A DNA stretch of 64,000 bases from Xanthomonas translucens pv. cerealis. GTDB lineage: Bacteria; Pseudomonadota; Gammaproteobacteria; Xanthomonadales; Xanthomonadaceae. Location: NCBI RefSeq assembly GCF_006838285.1, contig NZ_CP038228.1, positions 620,001 through 684,000 of the forward strand. Direction: 5' to 3'. Below the pieces are notes generated by a model. The model was not told the DNA's origin, did not search any database, and saw nothing but the letters and a program-made list of their open reading frames with translations. Below, in pieces: positions 8,335 to 16,402 of the stretch (position 1 is its first letter; each line of letters begins with the position of its first letter). The position numbers and the translations under genes were made by a program.

Positions 8335-8396
8335 AGTATTTCGGCCGAACCTCACGCTCGTTCGCCGTTGCACGAAAATTCCGTTCCTTTGGCGAA
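8335..8396 (-). promoter_or_regulatory. PIP box and -10-like element
   Basis: On the minus strand, TTCGC (8396-8392), 15 bases, then TTCGT (8376-8372) fits TTCGB-N15-TTCGB exactly. AATACT at 8340-8335 follows after 31 bases and resembles a -10 element. The start codon of the downstream gene is at 8303. Confidence 0.8.
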
Positions 8397-8866
8397 ACAG
8401 TTGAACCGCCCCGAGTGCCGACGAGGCGCCCGTGTTCGAGGCGATGGCGCCATCTGAGGAAGTGGCCGACGCTACCCTCCAGCGGCCATGGAGCGGACGG
8501 TGCGCAGCATGTTCGTGGCCAATAAAGTGGGTAGCGGAGATAGTTAATTCAAGGGGATACTTGCTCTGGCCCGGTTGTTTCAATATCCATCAGCGTCAGT
8601 CTCCGCCCCTCCAGCAGTGCTTTGACTGACCGTAAAGGCGCGCTCGCGCAGCGCGTGCATCCGAGAAAGTGAGTGCCGCAGGCACTTCTGTCATACTTGG
8701 CTGGCGCGCATGGTCGTCAGTCCTTCTTTGGCTTCGTCGCCTCGAAGGCATACGCCATGCGCGCACTTGTTTTCACCCAGATCGATGCAAACTATTGATC
8801 TGGCTTGCGGAAATGTGGGGAAACCTCAGAACCTGATCCTCTTGTCCGCTGTTATCCCCGACTGGC
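8397..8866. other. Intergenic, no recognisable gene
   Basis: No gene or RNA is recognisable between the PIP box and the stop of the metallopeptidase gene. Two short palindromes occur around 8635-8695. Confidence 0.4.
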
Positions 8867-10162
8867 TCATTGCGTGGTCTGCCTGAAGCCGGCGGCGATG
8901 GGCATGGTGATATTTAATGCCCTGGTCTGGTCGGCTTCGTTTACATCGCCACACGGGTTGTCATTGCACAGCGTGATGCGCGGATTGGCAAAGTAGGGGA
9001 CACTCACTTGATCGTCGGCGGTATACGCCATGATCGTATTGAAACTGCCCTCGTCCAACGTCTGCCGCCACCCGTAAGCATACGTAAACGCACCAGGGCC
9101 GGGGGTGTCGGCTTTGTCGTGGGCCAGTCCCAGGTTGTGGCCAATCTCATGGGCGAGAGTATTGTCCTCGCAGTGACCGGTGTCTTCTTCGTCGGAACCG
9201 TCGCCGCTTGTCGCGTAGCCCAAGCCGGACATGTTGACGCTATACGATTGAAGGCCGTAGCCGTTCAGCCATGCCATGCCGCAACCGGCTTGCTCTTTCC
9301 GGTACGGGCGTAGCAAGGCGACAAGATCGGCACCCAGGGTTTCACGCGTGCTGTGCAGTGCTGCCAAAGGGGACGCACCGGAAGCGTCGGTGATCTCCTT
9401 AAGCGCAGCGTCATCGGTGTTGAAATCCGTGTAATTGACCTGCTGCGTACCTACAAGGCGCAGTCTTCCATACACTTGGCTATCCGAATACGCCTGGTTG
9501 GTGAAGGCGACCAAATAATTGATGCGGGTGTTTACGGCATCCACCGATCCTAGTTGGCTGACCAGGCCAGGGGTATAACCGACGAGCAAATCGACTACCG
9601 GGGGAGTCGTCGCGCGGGCAGCCTGCTTTGCTAGCGCCAGACTATGTTGTACATCGTGCTCGCTGACCGGTTGCTTGGGGGGAATCAGGTAATCAGATTC
9701 GATGGTCCTGCCGTTGCTGTTCAGGCGGTCACGGACGATGTTGCTTGGCAAGCGCTCGGCGACATACAGCTTGCCGGCCTGGGTGACGATACGAACCGAC
9801 GTGTTATTGCCGACCGGAATGGACCCGAAGACTGCGTTGCGGCCGAAGGTGATCACGACGCGTTGCTTATCGGTGGCGATTGTGCCGACAAAGGTCCAAT
9901 TTTGGTTGTCCTGGGTGCTTTGCGAGACCGTTTTAGCGTAGACGCGTCGTCCGTCAGGCAGCGGCAACCAAAGCCCACCTGCCGCTGCATCCGCGTAGGC
10001 TTGCGACTCGTCGATCGTGATTGGCGTAAGCCGTTGCGTTGACGTGATCCTGGTTTTCTGCTGGTTCGAAAACGATATCCATTGCTCAGCGGCCAATGCC
10101 ATGGATGTGGTGGTGCAGCTCATGCCCAGAAACATCGTCACTGCTAGAAAACGTCTGTTCAT
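8867..10162 (-). CDS. Secreted M12B-type (reprolysin-like) zinc metallopeptidase
   Basis: From ATG 10162 the protein has 431 residues. The frame stays open upstream, but a typical signal peptide (MNRRFLAVTMFLGMSCTTTSMALA) begins here. A pro-region-like N-terminal half is followed by the catalytic domain. HEIGHNLGLAHD at about residue 338 is the metzincin HExxHxxGxxHD zinc site, and TIMAY, 38 residues later, is the Met-turn. Several Cys pairs fit an exported enzyme. It probably leaves the cell by type II secretion and degrades host or competitor proteins. No PIP box was found upstream, so its regulation may differ from that of the neighbouring effectors. Confidence 0.85.
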   Translation of the reverse strand: MNRRFLAVTMFLGMSCTTTSMALAAEQWISFSNQQKTRITSTQRLTPITIDESQAYADAAAGGLWLPLPDGRRVYAKTVSQSTQDNQNWTFVGTIATDKQRVVITFGRNAVFGSIPVGNNTSVRIVTQAGKLYVAERLPSNIVRDRLNSNGRTIESDYLIPPKQPVSEHDVQHSLALAKQAARATTPPVVDLLVGYTPGLVSQLGSVDAVNTRINYLVAFTNQAYSDSQVYGRLRLVGTQQVNYTDFNTDDAALKEITDASGASPLAALHSTRETLGADLVALLRPYRKEQAGCGMAWLNGYGLQSYSVNMSGLGYATSGDGSDEEDTGHCEDNTLAHEIGHNLGLAHDKADTPGPGAFTYAYGWRQTLDEGSFNTIMAYTADDQVSVPYFANPRITLCNDNPCGDVNEADQTRALNITMPIAAGFRQTTQ

Positions 10163-10690
10163 CAAATTTTCTCTTATGGGGGTAAACCAACACGATGAGG
10201 TGAAACGAAAACGCGCCACGTCGCCAGCATGTTCGTAGCGCAACGGCGCGGCAGGGCCACAGTGCGCTAATGGTGTGATGCTGCGCAAGAGACGGTCGTG
10301 CAAGTTCGAGGCGTCTCTGGAGAGCGTGGTGTGTATTGTGACGCGTCATGCATGCCTTTGAGTCGTATGTCACACGTGCTTTCATGCCTGTGGATACTCG
10401 GGCGTATGTGCGAAAGTTGCGCTATGTCACGTATGGATTCAAATCAACGTTACTGACATGGGGTTGAATGCGGCTCAGTAGCCTGCGGAGCAGAATCTGG
10501 TGCAGACCGAGCAAAATATGGTGGGCCACGTGCGTCAGCAGCAGGCTCGAGAAAAAGCGGTGCCAGGCAGATGCTTGTAAATTGAAAAAGGGTAGCGCAG
10601 CGACAACGAGGTTGGAGGAAATATGCGCTTGCACCCGAGTTTTCCTCTGGCCCCGCTGTTTGAAGGTTTCCGGCCATGAGGTTTCCCCGC
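10163..10690. other. Intergenic with a degenerate copy of a palindromic element
   Basis: No gene is recognisable. Bases 10579-10655 resemble 14330-14435 in inverted orientation (see the repeat entries). Confidence 0.45.
10579..10655 (+). repeat. Degenerate copy of a GGAGGAAATAT/TTTCCTCTGGCCCC palindrome
   Basis: GGAGGAAATATGCG (10614-10627) and TTTCCTCTGGCCCCG (10641-10655) form an imperfect hairpin, preceded by AAATTGAAAAAGGG. The same set of blocks occurs at 14330-14435 on the opposite strand. Confidence 0.55.
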
Positions 10691-10924
10691 CTACCGGGCG
10701 GTCATGTCCTTGAGCGTTTGCGCGCCCACCTGGTCCAGGATGCCGCGCGCCGCGCGGGCGGCGGTGTAGATGGCCTCTCCCAGCGCGGGGAGCGTGCGGG
10801 GATCCAGATAGGGCGCCGTGCCGGCGGCGAGGATGTCGCCATGCGCGGCGATGGTACGGATCAGGCCGTCGAGCGCATCGGCTTGGTCGAGCGTGATGCC
10901 GAAGACACAGCGGTTGCACGCCAT
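10691..10924 (-). CDS. Small hypothetical protein downstream of symE-like gene
   Basis: This gene encodes 77 residues from ATG 10924, starting 38 bases after the symE-like stop, so the two are probably co-transcribed. The product starts MACNRCVFGITL and is mostly helical and Ala/Leu-rich, with no signal or membrane segment. It may be a partner or regulator of the SymE-like protein. I do not recognise the family with confidence. Confidence 0.55.
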   Translation of the reverse strand: MACNRCVFGITLDQADALDGLIRTIAAHGDILAAGTAPYLDPRTLPALGEAIYTAARAARGILDQVGAQTLKDMTAR

Positions 10925-10962
10925 CTCAGCGATCCTCCGGGATGGGGTGGGCGATGGCCGCG

Positions 10963-11355
10963 TCAGTCGTCGCGGGCCACGCTCACCACCAGTTCGCCGT
11001 CGCGCACCTGCACGCGCAGCGTCTGGCCGATGGCGAAGCCCAGCTGTTCCAGCCAACGGCCGCGGAAACGCAGCATCGGCACATGCTGGTGGCTGGCGGG
11101 GTAGTAGCCATAGCCCACCGTGCACTGCGTGGGCACGCGCGGGCGGCGCGGCGCGCGTGGCGGGCGGGCCAGCTCGGCGGCGATGGCGGCGGCCGCCGCT
11201 TCCACCGGCATCATCGGCGTGAGCGGTGGCTCGATGTACCGCAGGGACCAGGCCCGCGTGGGCTCGGGCGGGGGACTGGGTTGCGGCTGGCGCGTTGCAC
11301 GTTTGCGGGCAGCCGTGGGGCGGGCAGGGGCGGGACGGGATGACGGTTGACGCAT
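10963..11355 (-). CDS. SymE-like type I toxin family protein
   Basis: The protein has 130 residues from ATG 11355, with AAGGAGG 7 bases upstream. The N-terminal 75 residues are a Pro/Arg/Ala-rich extension. The C-terminal 55 hold the SymE fold: TVGYGYYPA, PMLRFRGRWLEQLGF and a final VRVQ-like strand with GELVVSV. SymE in E. coli is an SOS-induced, AbrB-like RNA-cleaving toxin controlled by an antisense RNA, and family members in other genomes also behave as nucleoid-binding proteins. Here the 5' side carries a large inverted-repeat element (11408-11577) that may supply RNA control. The toxin role is inferred from the family only. Confidence 0.7.
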   Translation of the reverse strand: MRQPSSRPAPARPTAARKRATRQPQPSPPPEPTRAWSLRYIEPPLTPMMPVEAAAAAIAAELARPPRAPRRPRVPTQCTVGYGYYPASHQHVPMLRFRGRWLEQLGFAIGQTLRVQVRDGELVVSVARDD

Positions 11356-11407
11356 GGCACAGCCTCCTTGTGAGACAGGAACCCGCGCCGAACGGCGACG
11401 GGATGTC

Positions 11408-11577
11408 GGGAGGCTAGAAACCGCAGAGAGCCGGCGGGCGTATTCCCCTTGCGGGTGTTGTATTAGCCGCCCTCCCGACGCAGGCATCGCATCGGCTTGT
11501 CCCTGCGAAATGCAGGCACAAAAAACCCACCGGTTTGACGGAGGTGGGTACCGCTCTCTGAGGAGTTTCTAGGCTCC
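11408..11577 (-). promoter_or_regulatory. Large inverted-repeat RNA element upstream of symE-like gene
   Basis: Bases 11408-11434 and 11551-11577 are imperfect inverted complements (blocks GGCTAGAAAC with GTTTCTAGGC-type pairing, and CAGAGAG with CTCTCTG), so an RNA from either strand can close a basal stem around about 115 bases. Inside, on the symE strand, are a small hairpin (CCTGC...GCAGG near 11501-11515) and an intrinsic-terminator-like hairpin. Its place 53 bases upstream of the symE-like start codon suggests a structured leader or attenuator, or an antisense RNA locus as for symR. No known Rfam family is assigned by me. Confidence 0.55.
11520..11549 (-). terminator. Intrinsic terminator-like hairpin inside the symE leader
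   Basis: On the minus strand ACCCACC (11549-11543) pairs with GGTGGGT (11531-11525) across an 11-base loop and runs into TTTTTT (11525-11520). It points towards the symE-like gene, so it would end or attenuate transcription before that gene. Confidence 0.65.
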
Positions 11578-11891
11578 TTGGAAGGGATGTTGCTACTGGT
11601 TTTTGGGGATGTCAACTGGTTTTGGCGGTAAAGCGAAGGTGAGCTTTAAGCGAAGCTGACCCCATTATTGCCGGAGCAAATTGAGGCGCCATCGACGTGG
11701 CGCATGGCGCGCCAATCATCTTCCTGCGAGTGTTGGGTCTTTAGTCCAGATGTGGATTTCGTCGATTTCTTGGTGTTGTCTACAAGATGCACCGCGTATC
11801 AGACTTTCCATACCCGTCACATGGGGATATTCCGAACAGCCGTGGTGCCTGAACTCATATACTTGGTGCATCTCACTAGGAGCATGCTTCC
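11578..11891. other. Intergenic, no recognisable gene
   Basis: This is the upstream region of the PAAR operon. It has short frames only and no recognisable gene. GGAG at 11879-11882 serves the next start codon. Confidence 0.4.
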
Positions 11892-12458
11892 ATGCCAGGA
11901 CCAATTCGGCTAAACGACCCAACCACGAGTTGTGGTTCAGTTGTCTCAAGCAAGTTGGGAGCCTTCGCGACGATCGATGGCAAGCCGATCATTGTTCGCG
12001 GCGACATGGCGGCGTGCCCGCTGCATAACGGCGTGTTCCCATTTGTTGAGGCAGACGACAGCACTACCTTTGAAGGGTTTGGCGTCGTGTTGGAGGGACA
12101 CAAGTTAGCTTGTGGCTGCTCAGCTATCTCTACTGTTTCGCTCGCTTTTGACGTAACCCCTACTTCCCTGCAAAGCCTGGGCAGCAGCTCCAGGGCGAAA
12201 GAGAAGCTTAAGAACGCGGGTTCTATCGGCGCGGACCTGGCTGCCGAGTGTGTAAAAGATAGCGGCCCGTTCAGTGGCCGCTTTCGCTTATTGGACGAAT
12301 CCACGGGGCAGCCAGTTGTGGAGCGCAGCATCGTTTTGGAGACAGCCAGCGGCAGGCGTATCGAGTGCGTAACTGATGATGATGGCTATACCCCATGGAT
12401 TGAAAGTGAAGAAGAGGAAGGCATGTCGATGCGGCTTAACAAGGAAGATACTGCGTGA
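11892..12458 (+). CDS. PAAR-domain protein (type VI secretion spike tip)
   Basis: The protein has 188 residues. The first 85 form a PAAR-like domain with the usual pattern of short glycine-rich strands and paired Cys/His (LNDPTTSCG, VRGDMAACPLHN, KLACGCSA). The remaining 100 residues include a small beta-rich segment (RFRLLDESTGQPVVERSIVL) and an acidic tail. PAAR proteins cap the VgrG spike of the type VI machine and recruit effectors. The stop overlaps the start of the nuclease gene (GTGA at 12455), so the two are coupled. No VgrG, Hcp or sheath genes are in the window, so this is an orphan module. GC is visibly lower than in flanking core genes. Confidence 0.8.
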   Translation: MPGPIRLNDPTTSCGSVVSSKLGAFATIDGKPIIVRGDMAACPLHNGVFPFVEADDSTTFEGFGVVLEGHKLACGCSAISTVSLAFDVTPTSLQSLGSSSRAKEKLKNAGSIGADLAAECVKDSGPFSGRFRLLDESTGQPVVERSIVLETASGRRIECVTDDDGYTPWIESEEEEGMSMRLNKEDTA

Positions 12459-13165
12459 GCGACCGCATTACTCCGCCTACAGCGTCCGGGGCGACCAGCG
12501 GAAGCGGAAACACGGTAAGCGCATACTTGCGGCGGCCCTCGCCAAAAGATATGGCCTTCCTTTGTCCGATAGTTTGCTCCTGCAACAGGACACCCGGAAT
12601 CGGAACAGACGGTCGATCGCTCAAACAGCAGTGTGTCACCCTAAAAATTAGGGCGGCAAGGAACGCCGATTTGATGTTGGAGTATCATCCCGAGGTGAAC
12701 TACGACATGACGCAAGAGCCTCCTGAGCCAATCATGGACAAGAATGTTGCTACGAAAGCCCATGATTGGCTGAGCGGTTGGATCGCAAAACATTGGGGTG
12801 ATCCGGAAAGGAATCGTCCCCAGCCATTCGAGCCGAAAAAGGGCTACATTCGCCGGCCTGATATTGTGGTGACTAAAGATATGTTTGGTCCGCCTGTCCA
12901 GTCAAACATCCAGGATGTCATTGAAATAAAGTTTCCTGGCGATAGGGTTCGAGAGGGGCAAATGGAGGACTACGCATTGATTGCTGGTAAGGAGCCGTGC
13001 TTCCTTACGCCAGATGATTGTGCGTGTGACCGACCAAGCCCGGAAGGGAAAACCGTCGAGGATTTAGTAAACGATCTTGGCCCCGCTGCAACACTCATAG
13101 CATGGATCGCTTGGCTTGCGTCCAGAGGGCGCGGGCGCCCCCCAACAACAGCTCCTGCCTGGTAG
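12455..13165 (+). CDS. VRR-NUC nuclease, predicted type VI effector
   Basis: The GTG start at 12455 overlaps the PAAR stop. The protein has 236 residues. An N-terminal Cys-containing segment is followed by a VRR-NUC-type PD-(D/E)xK core at about residues 125-185: IRRPDIVVTKD (metal-binding Asp), then VIEIKFPGD (the ExK pair), then REGQMEDYALIAG. The C-terminal 40 residues end in a hydrophobic stretch and a Pro/Arg tail. VRR-NUC nucleases exported by type VI systems (TseV type) damage DNA of competing bacteria, and the PAAR gene before it and DUF3396 gene after it match that arrangement. The role is inferred from domain and context. Confidence 0.75.
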   Translation: MSDRITPPTASGATSGSGNTVSAYLRRPSPKDMAFLCPIVCSCNRTPGIGTDGRSLKQQCVTLKIRAARNADLMLEYHPEVNYDMTQEPPEPIMDKNVATKAHDWLSGWIAKHWGDPERNRPQPFEPKKGYIRRPDIVVTKDMFGPPVQSNIQDVIEIKFPGDRVREGQMEDYALIAGKEPCFLTPDDCACDRPSPEGKTVEDLVNDLGPAATLIAWIAWLASRGRGRPPTTAPAW

Positions 13166-13170
13166 AGATT

Positions 13171-14247
13171 ATGAAAGATATTGAATGGGAAAAGTTTCTT
13201 TCAGATAACGAAGGTCTTCTTTTAATTCCAGGAGCTATTTACAAGAGTTACGGGCCAAAGGATTACATCGGGGCAGCTTTGGCAGTCAGCGGGACGCTCT
13301 ACTTTAAAGGGGCGCATACGCCTGCCGGCCGGGCTGCAGTTCTTGAATGCTTTGCTGCTTATAAGAAGATCGCAGATGCTCACTTGCAGTGGTTTATCTA
13401 CGACGGCGCTCCTCCCGTTGAGTATGCGGCAGCGAAGAATCTAGCCGAGATACTCAAGTCTGCGAAAGAAGAAGCGCCGATTTTTTCGTATACGTCTGGT
13501 AAAGACCATAGGGACGCTGGACCTTACGAGTTTCATCTTTTTAGTCGTCAGGGATGGCATGTGGACATGGGGCGTGGATTGAACGGCCTCCGTTTCGCTC
13601 TGCCGCTTCTGCTTGTTGAGACCAACCCGACCGCATTCATCAGCCTTTTCGTCAGCTTCGCGAAGCTGCTTCAAGCCGAAAGCGGGCATGGCGGGTATGG
13701 ACTGGTCCTCTCGAAGGAGGAAGAATTTGAAAATCAGCCGACCGAGGCAGTTGTTGCGGAGCAACTGCTAGGAATGGATGTCGGCAGCGTCCGCGTTTCT
13801 TCTCGGTACGCTGCCGGCGGGCTAAAGACCGTCTCCTGGCTCACTGCCGTCAACAAGTCGATGCTAGCGCAGCTTGACGGGAAAGACGGCCTATATGCCT
13901 TGCAGGGCGAACTGCCTTCCCCTTGGTACGCCTACTACGATTACGGAAACGGTGTAGTGATACAGGCAGGGCCACAACCCGAGGCGTGTTCTGTTAGTGA
14001 TGATCCGCGCCCAGCGCGGTACGTCCTCGTGAACATGCTTCTAAAGCAGTTCCGATCCAAGAAAGTGCGGGATTTTCATGGGGAACCGAGGACGGGCGAA
14101 CCTTATCTTGGCTTAGCGTCCACCGCAGCCTGGATGCAGCGCTTTGATGTGCCGGAAGACGAGTTGTTGTACTACAAGAAAAAGCTACTGCAAGAGCCAA
14201 AATTGCAGGACGGCAGCTATTTGCCTGATGGCCGAATCTCTGCGTAG
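13171..14247 (+). CDS. DUF3396 type VI immunity family protein
   Basis: The protein has 358 residues from ATG 13171, five bases after the nuclease stop. It is cytoplasmic, without signal or membrane segment. DUF3396 features include the N-terminal strand-helix region with LYFKGAHTPAGR, a central RFALPLL and the later Trp/Tyr-rich blocks (SPWYAYYDYG, WMQRFDVPEDELLYY). Proteins of this family sit next to type VI nuclease effectors as immunity proteins. Position and spacing make it the probable antidote to the VRR-NUC protein. The low GC and matching codon use suggest the three genes arrived together. Confidence 0.75.
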   Translation: MKDIEWEKFLSDNEGLLLIPGAIYKSYGPKDYIGAALAVSGTLYFKGAHTPAGRAAVLECFAAYKKIADAHLQWFIYDGAPPVEYAAAKNLAEILKSAKEEAPIFSYTSGKDHRDAGPYEFHLFSRQGWHVDMGRGLNGLRFALPLLLVETNPTAFISLFVSFAKLLQAESGHGGYGLVLSKEEEFENQPTEAVVAEQLLGMDVGSVRVSSRYAAGGLKTVSWLTAVNKSMLAQLDGKDGLYALQGELPSPWYAYYDYGNGVVIQAGPQPEACSVSDDPRPARYVLVNMLLKQFRSKKVRDFHGEPRTGEPYLGLASTAAWMQRFDVPEDELLYYKKKLLQEPKLQDGSYLPDGRISA

Positions 14248-14329
14248 TAAAGGGCAATCAGCTCAGCGGCGATGTCGTCTCGCGGCCCTGCTTCTATAGG
14301 GGGCGGTCTCGAAAACGGGGCCCGAAAAC

Positions 14330-14435
14330 GGGGCCGGAGGAAATATGCGTTTAAATTAGATATTTCCTCTGGCCCCTTTGTGTAGATATTTCCTCTGGCC
14401 CCGTTGTGTACCCCTTTTTTTAAATTGGCCACGCT
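14330..14435 (-). repeat. Palindromic repeat GGGGCC(G/A)GAGGAAATAT with partner copies
   Basis: GGGGCCGGAGGAAATAT (14330-14346) pairs with ATATTTCCTCTGGCCCC (14360-14376). A further half-copy, GATATTTCCTCTGGCCCCG, is at 14385-14403, then CCCCTTTTTTTAAATTGG near 14411-14428. A degenerate copy lies at 10579-10655 in the opposite direction, so the two bracket the symE-like and type VI genes. Confidence 0.6.
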
Positions 14436-15942
14436 ACGAGAACGCTTGCGAAACCTCCCATGCCGGATCAAATACAGAGCTCTTAATGCGGCGTGTTGCG
14501 CCTGCATCGAATAAGGCGGCATTCATTTCGCCAGAAAAATGCCAGCTGGTTTTATCCATATTGGCAGAGCCTAAGATAACTAGTGCGTTATCAATTGACA
14601 TGAATTTCGCGTGACTGGCTCCATTCCCATTCGTATTTCCATGTGGTACTGGTTTTTCTGGGTTCATTGGATTCTTGAAGTAGCGGACATCTAGGAATTC
14701 TTTATTTTTCACGAGAGCTGCTAGCTTTGAGATGGCTTTATCGTTAGTTCCTCCCGCTATCACGTTGTCTACGCGTTCATCATTGAAGCCTTTCGATACG
14801 AGGATCTGTACCTTGACACCCCGGTTAGCTGCTTGTGCCAATGCTTCAATTGCCGAAGGTGCGTTAAAATTCGGTGTCATTACTTGAATCGACTCTTGCG
14901 CAGTCCCGATAGCGGCGAGAAACGCCTTGTCTTGCGGATTTCTATTATTTTGATTGAGAATATTCCAGTCTGGGCGCCGTGTGAGTAAGGCTATTTTTAG
15001 CCCTTTGCCAGCTGCGCCAGTGGTGGATTCAGCTGAGAAGCCAAGTTCTTTCGACAATGGCGTTGTTTCTTGATCCGGATTTTCTGCGTTATTCCAAGCT
15101 GAAACGAAGTCGTCACGCAATCCCAGCGCAACCCTTCCCGACATACTAATGCCAAAGTCATAGGCGGGAGTCTCGCCATGATTGCGCGACTGAACATTTG
15201 CACCAGTCATTGCTGCCTTGCAGCCATCGACAATAACACTTTTGGCATGAATTGAATTGGAGGAGTAGTGTTGATGCACCCTGACCTGAAAATCGACATC
15301 CTTGGTCAAGGGGGCGTATTTATGATCTTGGCTTTTCTTGTAATTTCCTACCAAAGCTTCTGCGTGAGATGGCCAGCGCTTAGGTGCGCTTCTGTTCTTA
15401 TTTGCCGATGTCAAACGCATGAACTTCTGCGCTAAACCTGTTCCTTCATTGATCAGCAGCCGAACGCGTATTGGTTCATGTGGTCCGGTAGAAGAACTTT
15501 CTCGCTCTTTAGCAGAGTGCGCTGCATCTAGTAGCGCATCCAGGATCATCTTGGCGCCGGGAGAGCTTGGATCCCAAGCAAACGTCCGAATGACTACCTC
15601 CTTCTTGGCCGCCCTTACCATCTCTGCCTGTTTGGCGAAGATTGCATCTCCACAGATGTCGACACTTTCTAGAATATTTCCTTCGGAAACCATTAGTTCT
15701 GGCCTCACAGTGCCACAAGATGCATGAGCGAGCGAAGCTTTAAGTACGGCCGTCTCGATTCGCTGCGAACTAGAAATGGCAGGCAGTCGAATATCGGTTT
15801 TTCCGAAATTCGCTGTGGTTGTGTGAAGAGGATCACTGCTCGTCTTCGCGCCTGCATTTGCCTTCTTGCGCGATAAAGGCTTCAAGCAGTCGAGTAGTGA
15901 GGATGATTGAATCTGCGGCTGCGGTGCATGCTCGCCTGCCAT
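14434..15942 (-). CDS. Phospholipase-D-like (double HKD) candidate type III effector
   Basis: The protein has 502 residues. The first 60 are polar (Ser, Gln, Ala, Lys) with no signal peptide, fitting a type III leader. Two HKD motifs mark the PLD superfamily: HAKSVIVD from H232 and HAKFMSID from H444, each followed by the usual Gly/Ser-Asn segment (TGANVQS, GSANMD). PLD enzymes hydrolyse phosphodiesters such as phospholipids or nucleic acids. A perfect PIP box with a consensus -10 (TAGGTT) at the right spacing is upstream, so HrpX control and delivery to plant cells are likely. The lack of an export signal argues against a simple secreted lipase. The low GC suggests recent gain. The substrate is unknown. 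Confidence 0.75.
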   Translation of the reverse strand: MAGEHAPQPQIQSSSLLDCLKPLSRKKANAGAKTSSDPLHTTTANFGKTDIRLPAISSSQRIETAVLKASLAHASCGTVRPELMVSEGNILESVDICGDAIFAKQAEMVRAAKKEVVIRTFAWDPSSPGAKMILDALLDAAHSAKERESSSTGPHEPIRVRLLINEGTGLAQKFMRLTSANKNRSAPKRWPSHAEALVGNYKKSQDHKYAPLTKDVDFQVRVHQHYSSNSIHAKSVIVDGCKAAMTGANVQSRNHGETPAYDFGISMSGRVALGLRDDFVSAWNNAENPDQETTPLSKELGFSAESTTGAAGKGLKIALLTRRPDWNILNQNNRNPQDKAFLAAIGTAQESIQVMTPNFNAPSAIEALAQAANRGVKVQILVSKGFNDERVDNVIAGGTNDKAISKLAALVKNKEFLDVRYFKNPMNPEKPVPHGNTNGNGASHAKFMSIDNALVILGSANMDKTSWHFSGEMNAALFDAGATRRIKSSVFDPAWEVSQAFS

Positions 15943-16058
15943 TTCTTTGCTGCGCTCTACTTGCGTAGTGTCGCTGGCAACCCCACTATTTTTTTGAGAA
16001 TAATTTCCATGTATTTCAGTCTTAATGACACCACCTCATCTGATTTTCTATTGTCAAC

Positions 16059-16120
16059 AACCTACCTTTTGCGTGGATGGCGCCAACAATAAATGGCGAA
16101 ATTTTCGTCGCTTATGCGAA
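16059..16120 (-). promoter_or_regulatory. PIP box with consensus -10
   Basis: On the minus strand, TTCGC (16120-16116), 15 bases, TTCGC (16100-16096), then 31 bases and TAGGTT (16064-16059), which fits YANNNT. This is the best complete HrpX promoter in the window. The transcript would have a leader of about 110 bases before the PLD-like start at 15942. Confidence 0.85.
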
Positions 16121-16402
16121 ATGAGTAGGAAATATAGCTGTGCCAATTATCCATGGTGACCAGGATTGATGTCGGAGTGAATAGGGCGCGCCAGTGGCTG
16201 TACTGAAAAATGAAAATTCTTGCCTTCAAATCACGTATTGTTCTTGAAGCTGCCGTTCCGCAGCTGCGCCCGGATAGGCTAGACGCTAGCGTCGGTGGAA
16301 ACTGCCACAAGTCAAAGCCGCTCGACGATCATCGGCGGCCCGGGGCGTTGACGTACTGCTGTGCCATCCGAATGCAGCGGATAGTGCGGCACGCTCGGTG
16401 GC

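Noticed and set aside
11408..11577. Retron ncRNA
   Set aside because: The closed-stem layout is suggestive, but no reverse transcriptase gene is present within reach.
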